The translations under genes and the position numbers were made by a program. Positions 1 to 11,808 of a stretch of DNA of 64,000 nt are shown piece by piece. The stretch comes from Liolophura sinensis (Eukaryota > Mollusca > Polyplacophora > Chitonida > Chitonidae), in NCBI RefSeq assembly GCF_032854445.1, contig NC_088303.1, forward strand, positions 24,531,265 through 24,595,264, written 5' to 3'. The notes under the pieces were generated by a model, which saw only the letters and a list, made by a program, of their open reading frames with translations, did not search any database and was not told the origin of the DNA. Position 1 is the first letter of the stretch. Each line of letters opens with the position of its first letter.

Positions 1-837
1 GGTTAATCTATGGCGAGTATTCAGAATTACAGTTCACGCTGGTTTGTCGGCTTTATAAACACGATCGACCGTTTAAAAGAGATTTCATCAACTCAGAAAG
101 AATAATGCCACTGCGTGAATGACGTTTAGGTTCAATCGGCTCATGAAGAATAATGTCAGTGCGTATATATGTGTTTTTTTTTCTTAAACACAGCGTGATG
201 CACTAAACGAATAAACAGATAATGGTGAGTGCTATTATATTTTCTTCGACTGCTTTGAGGAAAGATGAAGACAAGCTCACACAGGAAATGAGCAACAGTA
301 AATGTTGAAAAAGTTGGATAAAAATACTTCGATCGATTAAACAAAAAATACTAATAATGAATAGATGAATCAAATGTGACAGTTTCAAACAGGAATAGAT
401 TTTCTGCATTTTTAGTCAGCATTAATAGGATTCCAAGGCTCCATAATAAAATTGCTTAATGTTTCGTTCATGTTTGAGTCAAGTTCAGATCACAGTTACT
501 GTATTACATAAACGATAAACCACTGGATAAAAAAAAACAGACTATACAGTTACAAAGTCAGTTGACCTTTTAAAAGCGTGAGGAGACTAGACTTCTAGAC
601 AACCTTGATAATTAAGCAATCCTAAATGGAACTTTTCTCCCAACCATGCTCTCTAACCTAGGCGAAAGAAAGGGTAAGGTTAATAAAGGTAATGTAAGGA
701 GGTTGTGAACAGAATTGCGACAATTGCAAATTGGAGAAGTCAAATCTCTACTAATGTGTATATACAGCGGAGGTATAAAGGTTCTGCTTGTTGTACATGC
801 AAAACAGAATAACACCAAGGCTTAAAATCAGTGTGAC

Positions 838-1064
838 CGAGGTGTTTAGCACGTCAGCGCGGCGCAGGGGCCTCTCACCAATACGGCGGCCACTGTGACG
901 TGCAAGTCCAGCTCATGTTGGCTTCCGTTTCGGCCGTAGGTGGGAAGGTCTGCCAGCAACCAAGCTTTGCCTGGTTTCCTCCCAAGTAATGTCCTCCCGC
1001 CGTCGTATAAGTGAAATATTCTTGAATACGACGTAAAACATCAATAAATAAATAAATAAATAAA
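838..1064 (+). mobile_element. tRNA-derived SINE, copy in left IR1 arm
   Basis: The 5' head resembles a tRNA, with a degenerate A box and a B-box-like stretch (gtgcaagtccagctcat). The body ends in the tail shared by the other copies here (a version of gtgaaatattcttgaatacg) followed by a TAAA/AAAT simple repeat. The same insertion is at 52,708-52,950 in the other arm. Family assignment is tentative; the tail style resembles widespread molluscan V-SINE-like families. Confidence 0.75.
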
Positions 1065-1488
1065 ACCAGTGCCTTGAGAGTTTTCGTTTTTAATTACCAA
1101 CAATATTTAAAACAACACTGTTATACGGAGACTTGTTTTATATTACCTTAAGAAATGAATTTATCCATATAAAAATCGGTGAAAACTCTACGTTATCTTA
1201 CAAGGGTGTTGTGCCTATTTAAATAATCTGATATATTGTCATACCAAAAGAAAATAATCTCAAGGTGATTTTCGAAGTTTAATTGTTACATTCTGTATAA
1301 ATGTATGATGTTTTTGTCATTCTGGGATGCGGTTAAGCTTATATAAATTGTATACATTTACTAACTCATAAATAAACGATAAATCTTCTTCCGTCTGGAT
1401 GATGTATCATCCTAAATGACCAAAAGTTCGACACGGCGATCGGATAAGACAGCACTACAACTATTTCGGCCTATACCTAATGTATATA

Positions 1489-1655
1489 CACTCAAAAAAT
1501 CATCTGTTAATTTTAATAGAAAGTTTCTTGTTTGAGTGATGCTAGAATGTGTGTGTTTATATTTAAGAGAACAATCTGCTGCAATAGCAGAATACATTCT
1601 AGCAGCACTGAAAAGCAGACTTTCTGTTTAAAATTAAACGTTACTTTTTTAAGTG
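1489..1655. mobile_element. Small foldback DNA element (MITE), TA-flanked
   Basis: The element begins CACTCAAAAAAT and ends with the inverted form TTTTTTAAGTG, with TA dinucleotides on both sides (1,487-1,488 and 1,656-1,657). Imperfect terminal inverted repeats run for about 60 bases and include a shared ctagaatgt core. TA target duplication and CACT ends fit a Tc1/mariner-type non-autonomous element. The copy in the other IR1 arm (52,047-52,285) is 72 bases longer, so this one has probably lost internal sequence. Confidence 0.6.
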
Positions 1656-2623
1656 TAGCCTTTTGCAAGATGAAGCCTTTGTTACACGACCAAAGTTATG
1701 CTGAAGTTGTCCTTAAATCGGACCGGCAACAAAGAACTGTGTAATTTAACGACTCAGTTCAATTTAACCGTGTATAAATCAAATTTACGTATGACCCACC
1801 ATTAATACCATCCCTTCCGGATTGCGGTATTTTTTTGGTCAACTGAGTTTGTATAGGGCTTGTACGGCCAGGCAAAGGTGGATGAAGGGTCTATTTACTG
1901 AAGATGTTTTCCCTCAAACCGTAGGGATAACTGTCGGTTTTATGGCATGAGTATCCGGAGTGATAAACCACCGGCATTTGGCAAGACACTTCCCCACGTT
2001 TGACGTACAGATATATACATACATGCAATGAAAGACTAGCGGTCTTCAACGAAAAAGGACAGTTTTTGGCTCAGGTCCAGATTAGACATAGCACTGTTTT
2101 GGATCCTATAGAAATTAACATTTTGACCACCTCATCACAAATGCGTCAACATTTGAGCTTCAAGTACCAATAATTAAGCATTGTGACAAGGTTTTATGTT
2201 TGGCCTGTGTCAGAAATGGAAATGGAATTGGCTCCAGTTGTTCACTTGTCGACAGAGGCCGACAGAGGTCCAACAAACATTGAGAGTGGAGAAATATAAA
2301 ACTTCTCTGCCAAATCTTCTTCCCATATTCCCGTAAAAAAATTGCCCTATGTTGGTATTATATACAATTACGATTATTAATGTATGTTAGCATATTATAG
2401 CAGGTGGTTGTTTCATGGTTGAGATGTCCGCCTTCGCCTAATTGATGAGTCATTCGCTCAATCACAATCTCCAGTGTTCTCGGATTCACTGTGTACGGAA
2501 TACGGAAACCTAAAACTCAACGTGGAAAATAAATGAATGTCAAAACAAGGTGTGTCGTTTATGAATTGAGACAGTATTGCTCTGGAGCGGTTGAACGTAT
2601 TTAATTAATTCCGTTTCGAGGTA

Positions 2624-2823
2624 NNNNNNNNNNNNNNNNNNNNNNNNNNNNNNNNNNNNNNNNNNNNNNNNNNNNNNNNNNNNNNNNNNNNNNNNNNNNN
2701 NNNNNNNNNNNNNNNNNNNNNNNNNNNNNNNNNNNNNNNNNNNNNNNNNNNNNNNNNNNNNNNNNNNNNNNNNNNNNNNNNNNNNNNNNNNNNNNNNNNN
2801 NNNNNNNNNNNNNNNNNNNNNNN
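2624..2823. other. Assembly gap (200 N)
   Basis: Exactly 200 undetermined bases. A round-number gap usually marks a scaffold join of unknown true size. It lies at the inner end of the left IR1 arm, so that boundary cannot be read. Confidence 0.99.
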
Positions 2824-3051
2824 AATGCTGTCAGTAGCAATTGTACATCTGCAATATTTAAATAAATTAAATTTGAAATATTAAATTCATTTAATTCTGT
2901 TCAGGAGAATGGGTAAAAAATATGTATAATGATCGCGACGGGTCGTCTGTAAGTTCTTAGCCTTGTGTCCGCCCTGTATATTTCACACTTTACTTGATAT
3001 GGGGCTCTTTTCCACTGGATATGTGTAACTAGGGAAGACAATGTGGCAGCA

Positions 3052-3672
3052 GGGTACTATTTCCGTCGTCGGTAGTTGCCAGCACGGTACTATTACCGTT
3101 GTGGGTAATTGCCCGCACGGTAAAATTACCGTCGTGGGTAGTTGCTAGCTCGGTACTGTTACTGTCGTGGGTAGTTGCCAGCACGGTACTATTGCCGGTG
3201 TTTGTAGTTGCCAACATGGCACTCGTGGGTAGTTGCCAGGTCGGTACTATTGTTGTCGTGGATAGTTGCCACCACGGTACTATTTGCTGTCGTGTGTAGT
3301 TGCCAGGACGGTACGATTGCCGTCTTGGATAGTTGCCAGCACGGTACTATTGCCGTCGTGGGTAGTTGCCAGCACGGTACTATTGCCGTCGTGTGGTGGT
3401 TACCAGCACGGATTTTTTGCCGTCGTGGGTAGTTACCAGCACGGAACTGTTGTCGTCGTTCGTAGTTGCCAGTACGGCACTGTTGTCGTCGTGGGTTGTT
3501 GCCAGCACGGTAAAATTTCCGTCGTGGGTAGTTGTCAGCTCGGTACTGTTACCGTCGTGGGTAGTTGTCAGCACGGTAAAATTACCGTCGTGGGTAGTTG
3601 CTGGCACTGTACTATTACCGTCGTGGGTAGTTGCCAGCACGGGTACTGTTGTCGTCGTGGGTGGTTGCCAAG
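3052..3672 (+). repeat. 33-bp minisatellite, about 19 copies
   Basis: Head-to-tail copies of a 33-base unit of the form ccgtcgtgggtagttgccag plus cacggtactatta, with substitutions and small indels that are heavier in the middle. Because 33 is divisible by three and the unit is poor in stop codons, several frames on both strands stay open for 60-146 codons and read as 11-residue repeats (for example SCQHGTI and ATTHDGN). I take these frames as a by-product of the repeat: they have no independent start context, domain or splice signals. Confidence 0.9.
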
Positions 3673-4484
3673 CTTACAGATCTCTAATAAAGTATTCATT
3701 CTATAATGAAGCATGGCTTCGTGACCGATCTACAACTCCAATTGTTTTCCTTGCAAGTCTAATTTTAATTTGTGTGGATACATAGAAGGATGACAACGTG
3801 TGACATTACACATGTCTTCCATATCTGTGGTTACTGTGGCAACACGAAATGTAGTTTTCCTGTATCCACTAAATAAATACTCATGGCTTCGTGGCGTGGG
3901 TTTAACTCTTCCTATCAGCATGTAAAATCTTGATTTTTGGTAGATGCATACATGACGTGCCTGACATTTGTTTATTACTGCGGCTGCCATGGAAAACCAT
4001 ATTGCCATTTAACCCGTATCCCCATGTACACATAGGCATCACTTCGTTTTCGGACCACTTTTGGATTTTTGATATTTGGATGAGAATTATAATTCGCATA
4101 TTATGAAAAATTCGTGCCGTTAAAGGAGAGCCAAGTGTTTAAATAAATGATTTATATATGTTCGAAGAGTATTTTTCCATGCCTATGTTTTATAGTTATT
4201 TTTTCTTGCCCAGATTAATGTATGCATCAAAGCCCATGGAGTGCTTTCCGTTATAAAAATGCTGCTGGTATTCATACGTTTCAAGCAAATGTATGTGTTT
4301 CATTATATATTGGAATTACCTGAACTGTTGTTTGTTGCCCTTTCCTTTGGGCTTTAATACGTTGGTCTTTTTTTAAGGTGACGCAAACAGGCGGGCGAGG
4401 CGACGATGGCACGTGGCGTACACTCTTGTCCGTAACCCTGATTTGATAGCAGGGAGAAAACATAATAATATTTCCTTCCATGCT
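3673..4484. other. Intergenic, no gene seen
   Basis: AT-rich sequence with short open frames only. No domain, splice-bounded exon or repeat family was recognised. Confidence 0.5.
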
Positions 4485-4645
4485 GATCAGTCTGCAGGAG
4501 ACAATGAGGCTATAATGCAGCCCATTGTGTCAGAGACAGTCGGTCTGTAATGCATCCCAGCCTGCAGGAGACATTGGGATTGTAATGCAGTTCAGTGTGC
4601 ACGGGACAATGAGGCCGTAATGCATAACCAGTGTGTAGATTCGAG
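4485..4645 (+). repeat. About four degenerate copies of a 35-36-bp repeat
   Basis: Successive blocks contain variants of cagtctgcaggagacaatga followed by ggctgtaatgca and a short AC-rich linker. They diverge by roughly 20-30 percent, so this is an older, unhomogenised minisatellite. Confidence 0.7.
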
Positions 4646-5097
4646 TTTGATCGAACCTGATTACCGTTTTAGACGCGAAGAGTCAGAAGCTCTGGGATGC
4701 TGATTCTAGAGGAATGACCTGTAATAGTACAGCTTTATAGCGGTCACTACAATGATAAAGTTTTCTGACGAGTCGTTTCTTATTTTCAAGTGCTTTCCGC
4801 TTATTTGCGGTATGTTATTTGTTGGATTTTTTCGATTGGTGCCAAATGCCCTTGGCTGTGGTCGAGCTGATTTCAGACACATACGTCCAATTTAGACAAA
4901 ACGGTGCACCTTTTTGTAGGCTTAGTTTCCTTAAGAAACACATTATTTCTAAAACGCTTAACAAAAGCTTCCATCCACCCAGACAACCTGTTTTGTAAAA
5001 GCTATATTCAGTTGTCTTACTTTCTTTTCAATAAATCACGTATATTATTCGCATATAATTTTGGCAGCACCGGTGTGGGCTATTTTGAGCTTTCATA

Positions 5098-5375
5098 ATG
5101 AAAGTTTCTGCTCCTGTTTCTATTTGTATGTGTAAATGCTTTAACATGTATGGATAGTTTGGGGTTAATGTTTTGTTTTGATAATTCTCTAAATGATTCA
5201 AATGATTATGGAATATGTGTAGGCCATCCTGCGATTTCAGAATGGAAGTCCCTGTTCCTGTTTCTTCTTTCATTGTGCAAAAACTTTAAAAGCTTTAACA
5301 TGTATTAATAATTTTGGGTTAATGTTTTGTTTTGATAATTCTCTAAATAATTCAAATGATCATAGAATATTTTTT
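5098..5375 (+). repeat. Two-copy tandem duplication of about 130-150 bp
   Basis: Two adjacent blocks share cctgtttct, gctttaacatgta, a long identical run around gggttaatgttttgttttga, and aattctctaaat followed by a variable trinucleotide. The second copy has a short extra stretch (actttaaaa). It is non-coding as far as I can see. Confidence 0.75.
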
Positions 5376-6280
5376 TGATTAAATTATATCAAAGTAACGG
5401 ATTAAACTGATTATTCTATACATTAGTCCCCCTGTGTTTTCGTTTTTCTGTTATTAACCCATGTATTTGTACTTTGGGTGAATTGTTCTACCATATCTAG
5501 TTTTGTCAATGATGGCTGAAGGGCTGCGTACCTGCGACTCTCAGGCGCACAATCACACACATCAACCTGACTGCCGTCTTAAGGCTGGGAATTTTAAACA
5601 CAACTTAAAACACCAGTTTATCGGTCAATCATTCATTGATACCTTATTTTGGTATTCTGACAGAGAACCTAACGAAATGTGAGGACATTAGTGCAGCAAT
5701 GTTTCCATTCATCAAGCAAGAGATTAAAGTGAATTGCCTGTTTTAAAAGTTAGATTTTTTCTCACTGCATGATGATGGAGTCATCAACAATTCGATAACA
5801 AGTCGCATCGTCAGCACATGATTTGTACTCAGCGGAAGGATTCAGTAGGGCGCATATTCCTTGGTATAACTCGACACGAAACACCACTGAAACTGACGTC
5901 TTTTATGCATTTGACTGTACTCTCCAGTTTGCTTCTAACAGGTGCGATTATCCGTAATGTATCCCGGTAACCCGCTGTAAATTTGTGCAAATAAAATTTC
6001 CTAAATCCAAAACATGACCGTCCACCTGAAAAATATCAATTTACTTCGGTAAGAGTTTTTTGTAACTGTCTAAATAAATGCTAAGTAGTAACAACTTACA
6101 TACCCTCTCGCACCATGGCTTAAGCTGAATTATCAATAAAGAATGCGGTGATGAGATTTGTCACTCAGACACATTGAAACAGCGCATATGGACGAAGCAT
6201 CGGGTATGCTTAGTTCGCCAACATAATTTTCGTTTATCTTGGACTACAGTATAGAATATAATTAAAAAAGTACAACATAG
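5376..6280. other. Intergenic, no gene seen
   Basis: No open frame with recognisable domain content and no obvious repeat beyond AT-rich tracts. Confidence 0.45.
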
Positions 6281-6325
6281 AAGAGTGAGTGAGTGAGTGC
6301 TTGGGGTTTAACGTCGTACTTCAAC
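6281..6325 (-). mobile_element. Short repeat-tail fragment (gagtgagtg ... gtttaacgtcgtact)
   Basis: An (AGTG)n run followed by cttggggtttaacgtcgtac is the reverse complement of a tail seen on many dispersed elements, and a second version opens the repeat at 15,958. Only the tail is present. Confidence 0.55.
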
Positions 6326-6619
6326 ATAGAAGACTACTGTACAGAGAGTGACACGTGCAGTGAGTAATCCGTCAGTGGCCACAAAGAGGGATGCACAATC
6401 AACACTTTGCAGGTCGAGCAAGAATTCTAAATGTCTGAACACCTTGAGAAGGAGTTATTTTGAACTCACAGATATTACATTTGGAAGCATTCGAAGAACA
6501 AACAGGGTGAGGTTTTATGTAAACCATCTTAGAAGTTTGGCTTTTAATGTTTTAAAATCCCATACAGCTTACTAAAATTATCACCAAGTAATTTAGTGTT
6601 AGGTTATCCATTCTTTGTG

Positions 6620-6845
6620 AGGTGGGCCGTTGGTGACGTGACTCGTGCTAGCGCAGAATAATGACTGAGTGGTCTCTCACAAAGTTGGTCTCTATGAACT
6701 CAAGAGTAGCTCATCCTGGCTTCCTCTCTCGTTTTACCTGGGAATGTCGGACAGCAACCTGCCGATGGCCCTGGATATCCCCTGGGGGTCTGCTCGGTTT
6801 CCTCACACCATAATGCTATTTTTGATGCTATCAAATAAATAAACC
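6620..6845 (+). mobile_element. Diverged tRNA-derived SINE
   Basis: Similar in order to the better copy at 11,396: a tRNA-like head (gtgctagcgcagaataatga), the block ggtctctcacaaag, then gcaacctgccgatgg, a CGGTTTCCTCACACCATAATG body and a short AATAAATAAA tail. The usual tail core is missing, so this is an old copy. Confidence 0.65.
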
Positions 6846-8059
6846 TTTCTCAAAGTATTTCAGACCCGGCCCTAAGAAAACAATTGATTGCATGGTTCCT
6901 TTAGGCTAAAATATAGCCTATTGCATATTCAGTATTTGTTTATCATCGTTTGTATGGTTGTATCTCTTCTCCAACACCTTGTCAAGGACTTTCTCCTCTA
7001 TATGAGAGCATATGGAAAGCAAGTAGGTTCCACAGTTATTCTAGTTTTCGAATTATTTTTGTCTTATAAAAGAGGAATCTCTTCGACGATGGAACTTTTA
7101 CTGAGAGCATATTGCATCTGCAGGTTCACTGGAGCAACGACGGCCGGTTTCATACCTAGAAAAAATGCCTGAATGCGTGGAGTAAACCACGGGCCACCGA
7201 CAAGTAACTGATGAGCTTATGACGCACACATTGCCATCTGACGATTGATCGCTGTTATACCAAACTGGTGGACGGCATGTGACCTATAAAAACTCATGTT
7301 AAACCACATATGTGATCGATTGAACAGTCGACCGTTTCTGATCCTTTAAGGCAGGGAGATCTTGCTATTTTCTTGTCCTTTGGTGGGATGGCACGAAGGA
7401 ATAACATCACTTCTGGCAATAAGGGAGCTTCGGGCTGGAGCTCTTTTGTCGTTAAAGGTAAAAACAGTCATACTGTACAATGTGGACGGTAAGAAATGTT
7501 AGGCAACCTTGTTGAAATTGATTTACTGATCAACTGTCTCACCCTTTCCAGAAGCACAAATAACACCACTTTTCCTTTAGGAACTTCTCCAGTTTCACCA
7601 CACGTTCCGATTCTCAGTTTTCTCATCCGTTCGTCTCCTCAAAAGTACTTTTTATGACACTTTTTACAGACGCCCACCTGATAGTGAATGGGATCAAAAA
7701 TAGTTGCCTAACATTTTTGACAGGTCATATGATACAGTTGGACTTTTTCTACTTTGAACGACAAAAGGGTTCGAACTCGAAACGGCCATACACCACATTC
7801 GATGTCGTTACCAAAAGAGGCAAGAACTTAATGCAGTCCATTACAAGCTAGACACTTGTATCCCAGTCTGTTATTTGAAAAATCTATTTTAAATATGATC
7901 TTTGAGAACACAAATCTCTGCATTTTCACAGAATTTGTTTTTTCACTCCCCTTTTCTCTAAATTCACGATGCGCATATCCTAACTGATCATATGTAAACT
8001 TTTTTTTCTTTTTTTTCAGAGTCATCAAATTCTAAACATCACGCAACATAAGTTTTGTT
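6846..8059. other. Intergenic / 3' flank of the lectin gene, no gene seen
   Basis: No domain is recognisable. A stretch near 7,170-7,215 (ggagtaaaccacgggccacc) looks like a dispersed repeat fragment, a low-confidence impression. No clear minus-strand AATAAA was found just downstream of the lectin's last exon. Confidence 0.4.
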
Positions 8060-8275
8060 TCATCTTTGCAAAGACCTACTCTTGCCAACTTCGCAGATAA
8101 CGGCGTAGGAAGACGTGGAGGATGTTGATGCCCAGTGGGTGGTGGTTTTGTTTGTATGCCTTGTTTCCTGAAGAGCAAGCCACCCATCGGGTGTCAGTGC
8201 CAGACACTACCTGCCCGGAATCTTCCCATCTCCAAACCCCTTCCTTTTTTGAGAGTCCGAGCCAGTGTTGAATAC
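8060..8275 (-). pseudogene. Lectin exon 4: C-terminal half of the CTLD
   Basis: The acceptor tttctacag precedes an exon that continues phase 1 with HWLGLSKKEGVWRWEDSG, the WIGL-type motif and following W-x-W of C-type lectins. This frame ends at a TAG at 8,078-8,076. In the +1 frame the last part reads SSYAVICEVGK, the expected C-terminal Cys-Glu strand of a CTLD, ending at a TGA at 8,062-8,060. A one-base change between roughly 8,190 and 8,150 would explain this. No EPN or QPD sugar-binding triplet is evident. Confidence 0.65.
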
Positions 8276-8491
8276 CTGTAGAAATGGAATATTTATTTCT
8301 TATATTTATTCAATTAATTTATAAGTTAATAATTAATGTATTAGTTTATTAAATAATTTTATTGGTTTACTTATTAATATTTGCTTGTCCATATTTTAGG
8401 TTGTACACGTACTATCAAGTACACAATAATATAAAATGAGTTTTGGATTTTGAATGATGACGCGGCATAGCCAGATAAATGCTCGACTTAC

Positions 8492-8671
8492 TGGTTTGTG
8501 TGTTGAGCCACACTTGCTCATCTAGTGTTTCCAGCTGTAGAAGGTGCAAGCCGTTGGTGGCACACGTGGATTTGGCATCGTTGTAAACAGCTTGAACCGG
8601 TCATGCATAGTAACACGTGTCTGTATCTGTTCTGTAATATGTGTTCACAGTACCAGGGACAGGTGGGCAAC
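8492..8671 (-). pseudogene. Lectin exon 3: N-terminal half of the CTLD
   Basis: Bounded by acceptor tctgatctcag and donor GTAAGT; 180 nt, phase 1 at both ends. It encodes a Cys-Pro opening (GCPPVPGT), a Cys-Tyr-Tyr stretch, then VYNDAKSTCATNGLHLLQLE and DEQVWLNTQT. The Cys spacing, the YxDAxxxC block, the GLHLLQLET block and the acidic DE match the first half of a C-type lectin-like fold. A TGA interrupts the frame at 8,603-8,601, between the CYYA and PVQAVYND segments; the frame is otherwise open. Confidence 0.75.
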
Positions 8672-10420
8672 CTGAGATCAGAGGGAAATATTAACACAAA
8701 TAGATAATTCCTTGGTTGGTTGATTTAAAAGTGATTACTTTAGCATAGCATGCTGGCAAAACGCGCCAAAGACTGTGTCATGTATTTATTGCCTGATGTC
8801 TAACTGATTGCACATTGCACGTATATGTGCATGTAATTGATTTACACAAATAATATTGATTGAGTGCTTCGATTAGTGCTTGAATTCGATTAATTAATCA
8901 TTGATCCATTAGTTCATAACACAGCGTGCTAATAGTTTCATTCATCCGATGATCCACTCACTCCTTGGTCCATGGCTTGACTGGTTCATGAAAATTTTGC
9001 ATGACTGCTTTGTTGAAAGCTTATTCACTGACAGATGGAAAGTGACTTTTGATGTTTAGATTTTACCATAGCGTATTTATCCTGTATAAAAGACAACAGA
9101 ATGGAGAATAAAACCAGAGAATTGGTGACAGTGTCACAATTGACAAATGGTTACATGAATCTCTCGTGACATCCAGCCTCCTGTCAATTCACTTTAGTTA
9201 GACTTTGATTAAAACTTGTAAGCACCTGATTGATTTCCGATAACGTAAAATATAGTGATTTTTATCCGTGTACAGTTAAATACATTTCATGAGAGAGCTG
9301 AGTTGCGCTAATTACGTTTTTGCACGCTTGTTTTTCCAAGTCAGTTTAACATAACTCTGAAGTCTTCCTAGTCTGAATCGGTTGGAGTCTGCTTATACTA
9401 TCTAGAAGTATCCCGGATATGGTTCACTCAAGCCCATGCATGGTTTTGTAATCATTATTAACATTTCATCACTCTGAAGATCACAAAACCGGCACGAATT
9501 GTTAAGTTACATGTGTATTATTTGAGGTATATTTGAGCAACCCTTTCCAACTTCAAAGGATGAAACGGTGATTCTAGAAAACGGCTGACTCTTGTCAAAC
9601 AGTGGAAACAATGTGTTGGTTAGTTACAATTTTCGACTTCGGTATACAGTCTAGATAATAACAGTATAGGCTGTGGACTCCGCTAATATGTTTTTACATA
9701 ACACAAAGATTTCTCATAAGTCAGACTTATTTTACATTCTTATCACTTACAGTAAGCAGTTCACAAGAAGGGAACCAAAGTTTTGTCAACCAGCCATAAA
9801 CATCCGATGCGTTAATGTATGTAATGAAGGATATAATATAAAAGACTCGAGCAGCGACGACAGTGTGATAGTTTGCAAATAGTCACATGCAACCGGTGAC
9901 ATCTGTTCACATAAATGATCATATAGAAACAATGTGTACGTCTCCTAACATCATGGTTCAAGCACAATAAGGCAAACAAAATGCATTGTGCTAATTGCAG
10001 TTTATCAGAAGCGACTCAAAACGGTATGTTATTAAAGCATTTAATGAACAATCATGTCAACATAATGCAAAAGGGTCCGGTCATGGGGGTGAACAGCACA
10101 GCTGGAGAATCCTGTTTTTATGCATACACGAATGTAATATAAAAAACTACAGTACTGAGAGTGAAACCAAAGGAGCGGCGATAGTGTGTGTGTGTGTGAT
10201 AATTATCACAGGTAACCGATGGAAACCGTTCTGAATTCACCTCACTTCAGGTTTTATTCTGTTCAAGTCCTAAACAGATTCAAATTAAACAAAACCGAAG
10301 TAGAACTAGGTAGACAATACAGTGGTGTTATTTGCAAGTTATCATTTAGAATCATTTAAAATGCTGTGTTAGCATCACATTTATTTAACAGTCATGAAAA
10401 CATTGCAACGGTAAACTTAC

Positions 10421-10505
10421 CTGACGCTATGTAGTCAGTGAATATGTGGAAGAAATAAACCACCAAAACAACCAGCCTCTCCATCTTGAAACATTAAACG
10501 GTTTT
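10421..10505 (-). CDS. Lectin exon 2: 5' UTR end plus signal peptide
   Basis: The acceptor is a T-tract ending in gacag (G at 10,506). The ATG at 10,484-10,482 opens MERLVVLVVYFFHIF followed by TDYIAS: a short start, an extended hydrophobic core and small residues before a likely cleavage site, i.e. a classic secretory signal. The exon ends in phase 1 at 10,421, immediately followed by the donor GTAAGT on the minus strand. The next exon begins GT-TGC-CCA, so the junction codon is glycine and the mature chain would begin near G-C-P-P. Confidence 0.72.
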
Positions 10506-11395
10506 CTGTCAAAAAAAATTTCTGTTTAGGAGCACCAAATTTCCCGTGCTTAAAAGCACCAAACGTTTAATTGCTATAAGTTTGATATCAAAACTATTTT
10601 GGGTTCAATGGGTTGTATAGAATGCTTTAAAATATAACTTCTAAGCGTTTTGTATGAATCCATAAGATGTCCTATTGCTCAAACTAGGATGGTCAACTTT
10701 GGTATTAATTAAAGGACGTCATTTTCCAAAAAAAGCATAACTGCTCCATTTGCACAAGAGTCGTAATCATAGTGACCTCTATTAGCAATAATCTGTTAGT
10801 CTTATATTATGTTTTCTTCGTCTCCTCAGTATCACAAAATCCGAAAAATACATATACAATCACACACGTCACAATTGTAAGCAGCTGATGTGGTGAAGCG
10901 AAAACGGCCAGAAGTGCGAACATTTGTACATTCTGCTCTAGTACAAATAGTCGCACCATCTTCAACGCCTAACAATACGAAGATTTTCCTGCATTGAAGT
11001 ATTCTAATATTTACCTGCTTAGTTTGTAGGGCGGTTTTTCTTAATCTTAATTAAATGGATATACATGAAAACTAAAGAAACTTGTGGTCTTCACCACCCA
11101 TAAGACGCCGAAACAACTTACTATACTACTAATTAATATCATCATAACAATAGTACATCTTTTTGAGGGTGTTTACTATCCAACTGAAACCACACAAATT
11201 ACAACTAATTAGTAACTGTCTACAAAAAACTAATTAGTAACTGATTATTTACCTCACAATGCATAAATCCACTAAACTCCTATCCTGTGGCTTTTCCACA
11301 AAACAATGTTTGAGATACCATCTGATCTTATGCCAGGAAATATTGTACATGTAGTGCTACACTAGATATGTTGACTTTTATGTTATTACAAACAC

Positions 11396-11657
11396 GTGGC
11401 TCCGTGGCTCAGTTGGTTAGCGCGCTGGCGCAGCGCAATGACTCAGGAGCCTCTCACCAATGCGGTCGCTGTGAGTTCAAGTCCAGGTCATGCTAGCTTC
11501 CACTCCGGCCATACGTTCGCAGGCAGCAGCCTGTGGATAGTCGTGGGTTTCCCCCCGGGCTCTGTCCGGTTTCCACCCACAATGATGCAGGCGGCCGTCG
11601 TATAAGTGAAATATTCTTGAGTACAATCACCAATCAAATAAATAAATAAATAAATAA
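11396..11657 (+). mobile_element. tRNA-derived SINE, best-preserved copy
   Basis: The tRNA-like head has an A box (tggctcagttggttagcgcg) and a B box (gtgagttcaagtcc), followed by a unique body, the tail core gtgaaatattcttgagtac and an (AAAT)n end. The 8-base word acaaacac lies on both sides (11,388-11,395 and 11,658-11,665), a credible target-site duplication. It sits in intron 1 of the lectin gene, antisense to it. Confidence 0.85.
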
Positions 11658-11752
11658 ACAAACACATTCATTATTCTAAAACATAAGTCACTGATTACAG
11701 AACTCGACAATCGCGAAGTCAACTCCATGAACAATCATAAAAGGTTACTTAC

Positions 11753-11785
11753 AAATAACTTGAAGTGGCGACTAATAACTTGATG
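11753..11785 (-). other. Candidate non-coding first exon of the lectin gene
   Basis: On the minus strand a TATA box is followed by about 30 bases and then a short segment ending in a strong donor (ttatttGTAAGTAACC; donor 11,752-11,747). The start of this exon is only estimated from TATA spacing. Confidence 0.4.
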
Positions 11786-11808
11786 TGATGGATAGCATGA
11801 GCAAAACT

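Larger units (their letters stand above)
1..2623 (+). repeat. Left arm of long inverted repeat IR1
   Basis: This stretch is the reverse complement of 51,007-53,868, with roughly one mismatch per 20-30 bases where I compared them by eye plus several indels. Both arms carry the same SINE and the same small foldback element, so those insertions predate the duplication. The right arm is about 240 bases longer, mainly near 51,775-51,848, inside the foldback element, and near 53,190-53,290. The left arm starts at the window edge, so its true outer end is unknown; its inner end runs into the assembly gap. I see no credible gene inside it. Confidence 0.9.
8060..11785 (-). pseudogene. Secreted C-type lectin-like gene, four exons, probably decayed
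   Basis: This minus-strand model was built from splice signals and domain content. It has a non-coding exon 1 (about 11,785-11,753), a signal-peptide exon 2 (10,505-10,421), and two exons (8,671-8,492 and 8,275-8,060/8,076) that together spell a C-type lectin-like domain. All coding junctions are phase 1. The product would be a short secreted protein with one CTLD, a type usually involved in carbohydrate recognition, often in invertebrate mucosal or innate immunity; ligand and calcium dependence cannot be inferred. An in-frame TGA lies at 8,603-8,601, and exon 4 appears to change frame midway, so either this is a recent pseudogene or the assembly has two errors. A SINE sits in intron 1 on the opposite strand. 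It is the only host protein gene I can support in the window. Confidence 0.7.

Noticed and set aside
3052-3672. CRISPR-like array
   Set aside because: Repeats are directly adjacent with no unique spacers, in a eukaryotic context.
3029-3785. Proteins encoded by the 33-bp repeat on both strands
   Set aside because: Frames overlap in several phases and on both strands, a pattern expected of any stop-poor repeat whose length is a multiple of three.
8525-8707. Plus-strand 60-codon frame over lectin exon 3
   Set aside because: It is the antisense shadow of the CTLD exon, which has splice sites and domain motifs on the minus strand.
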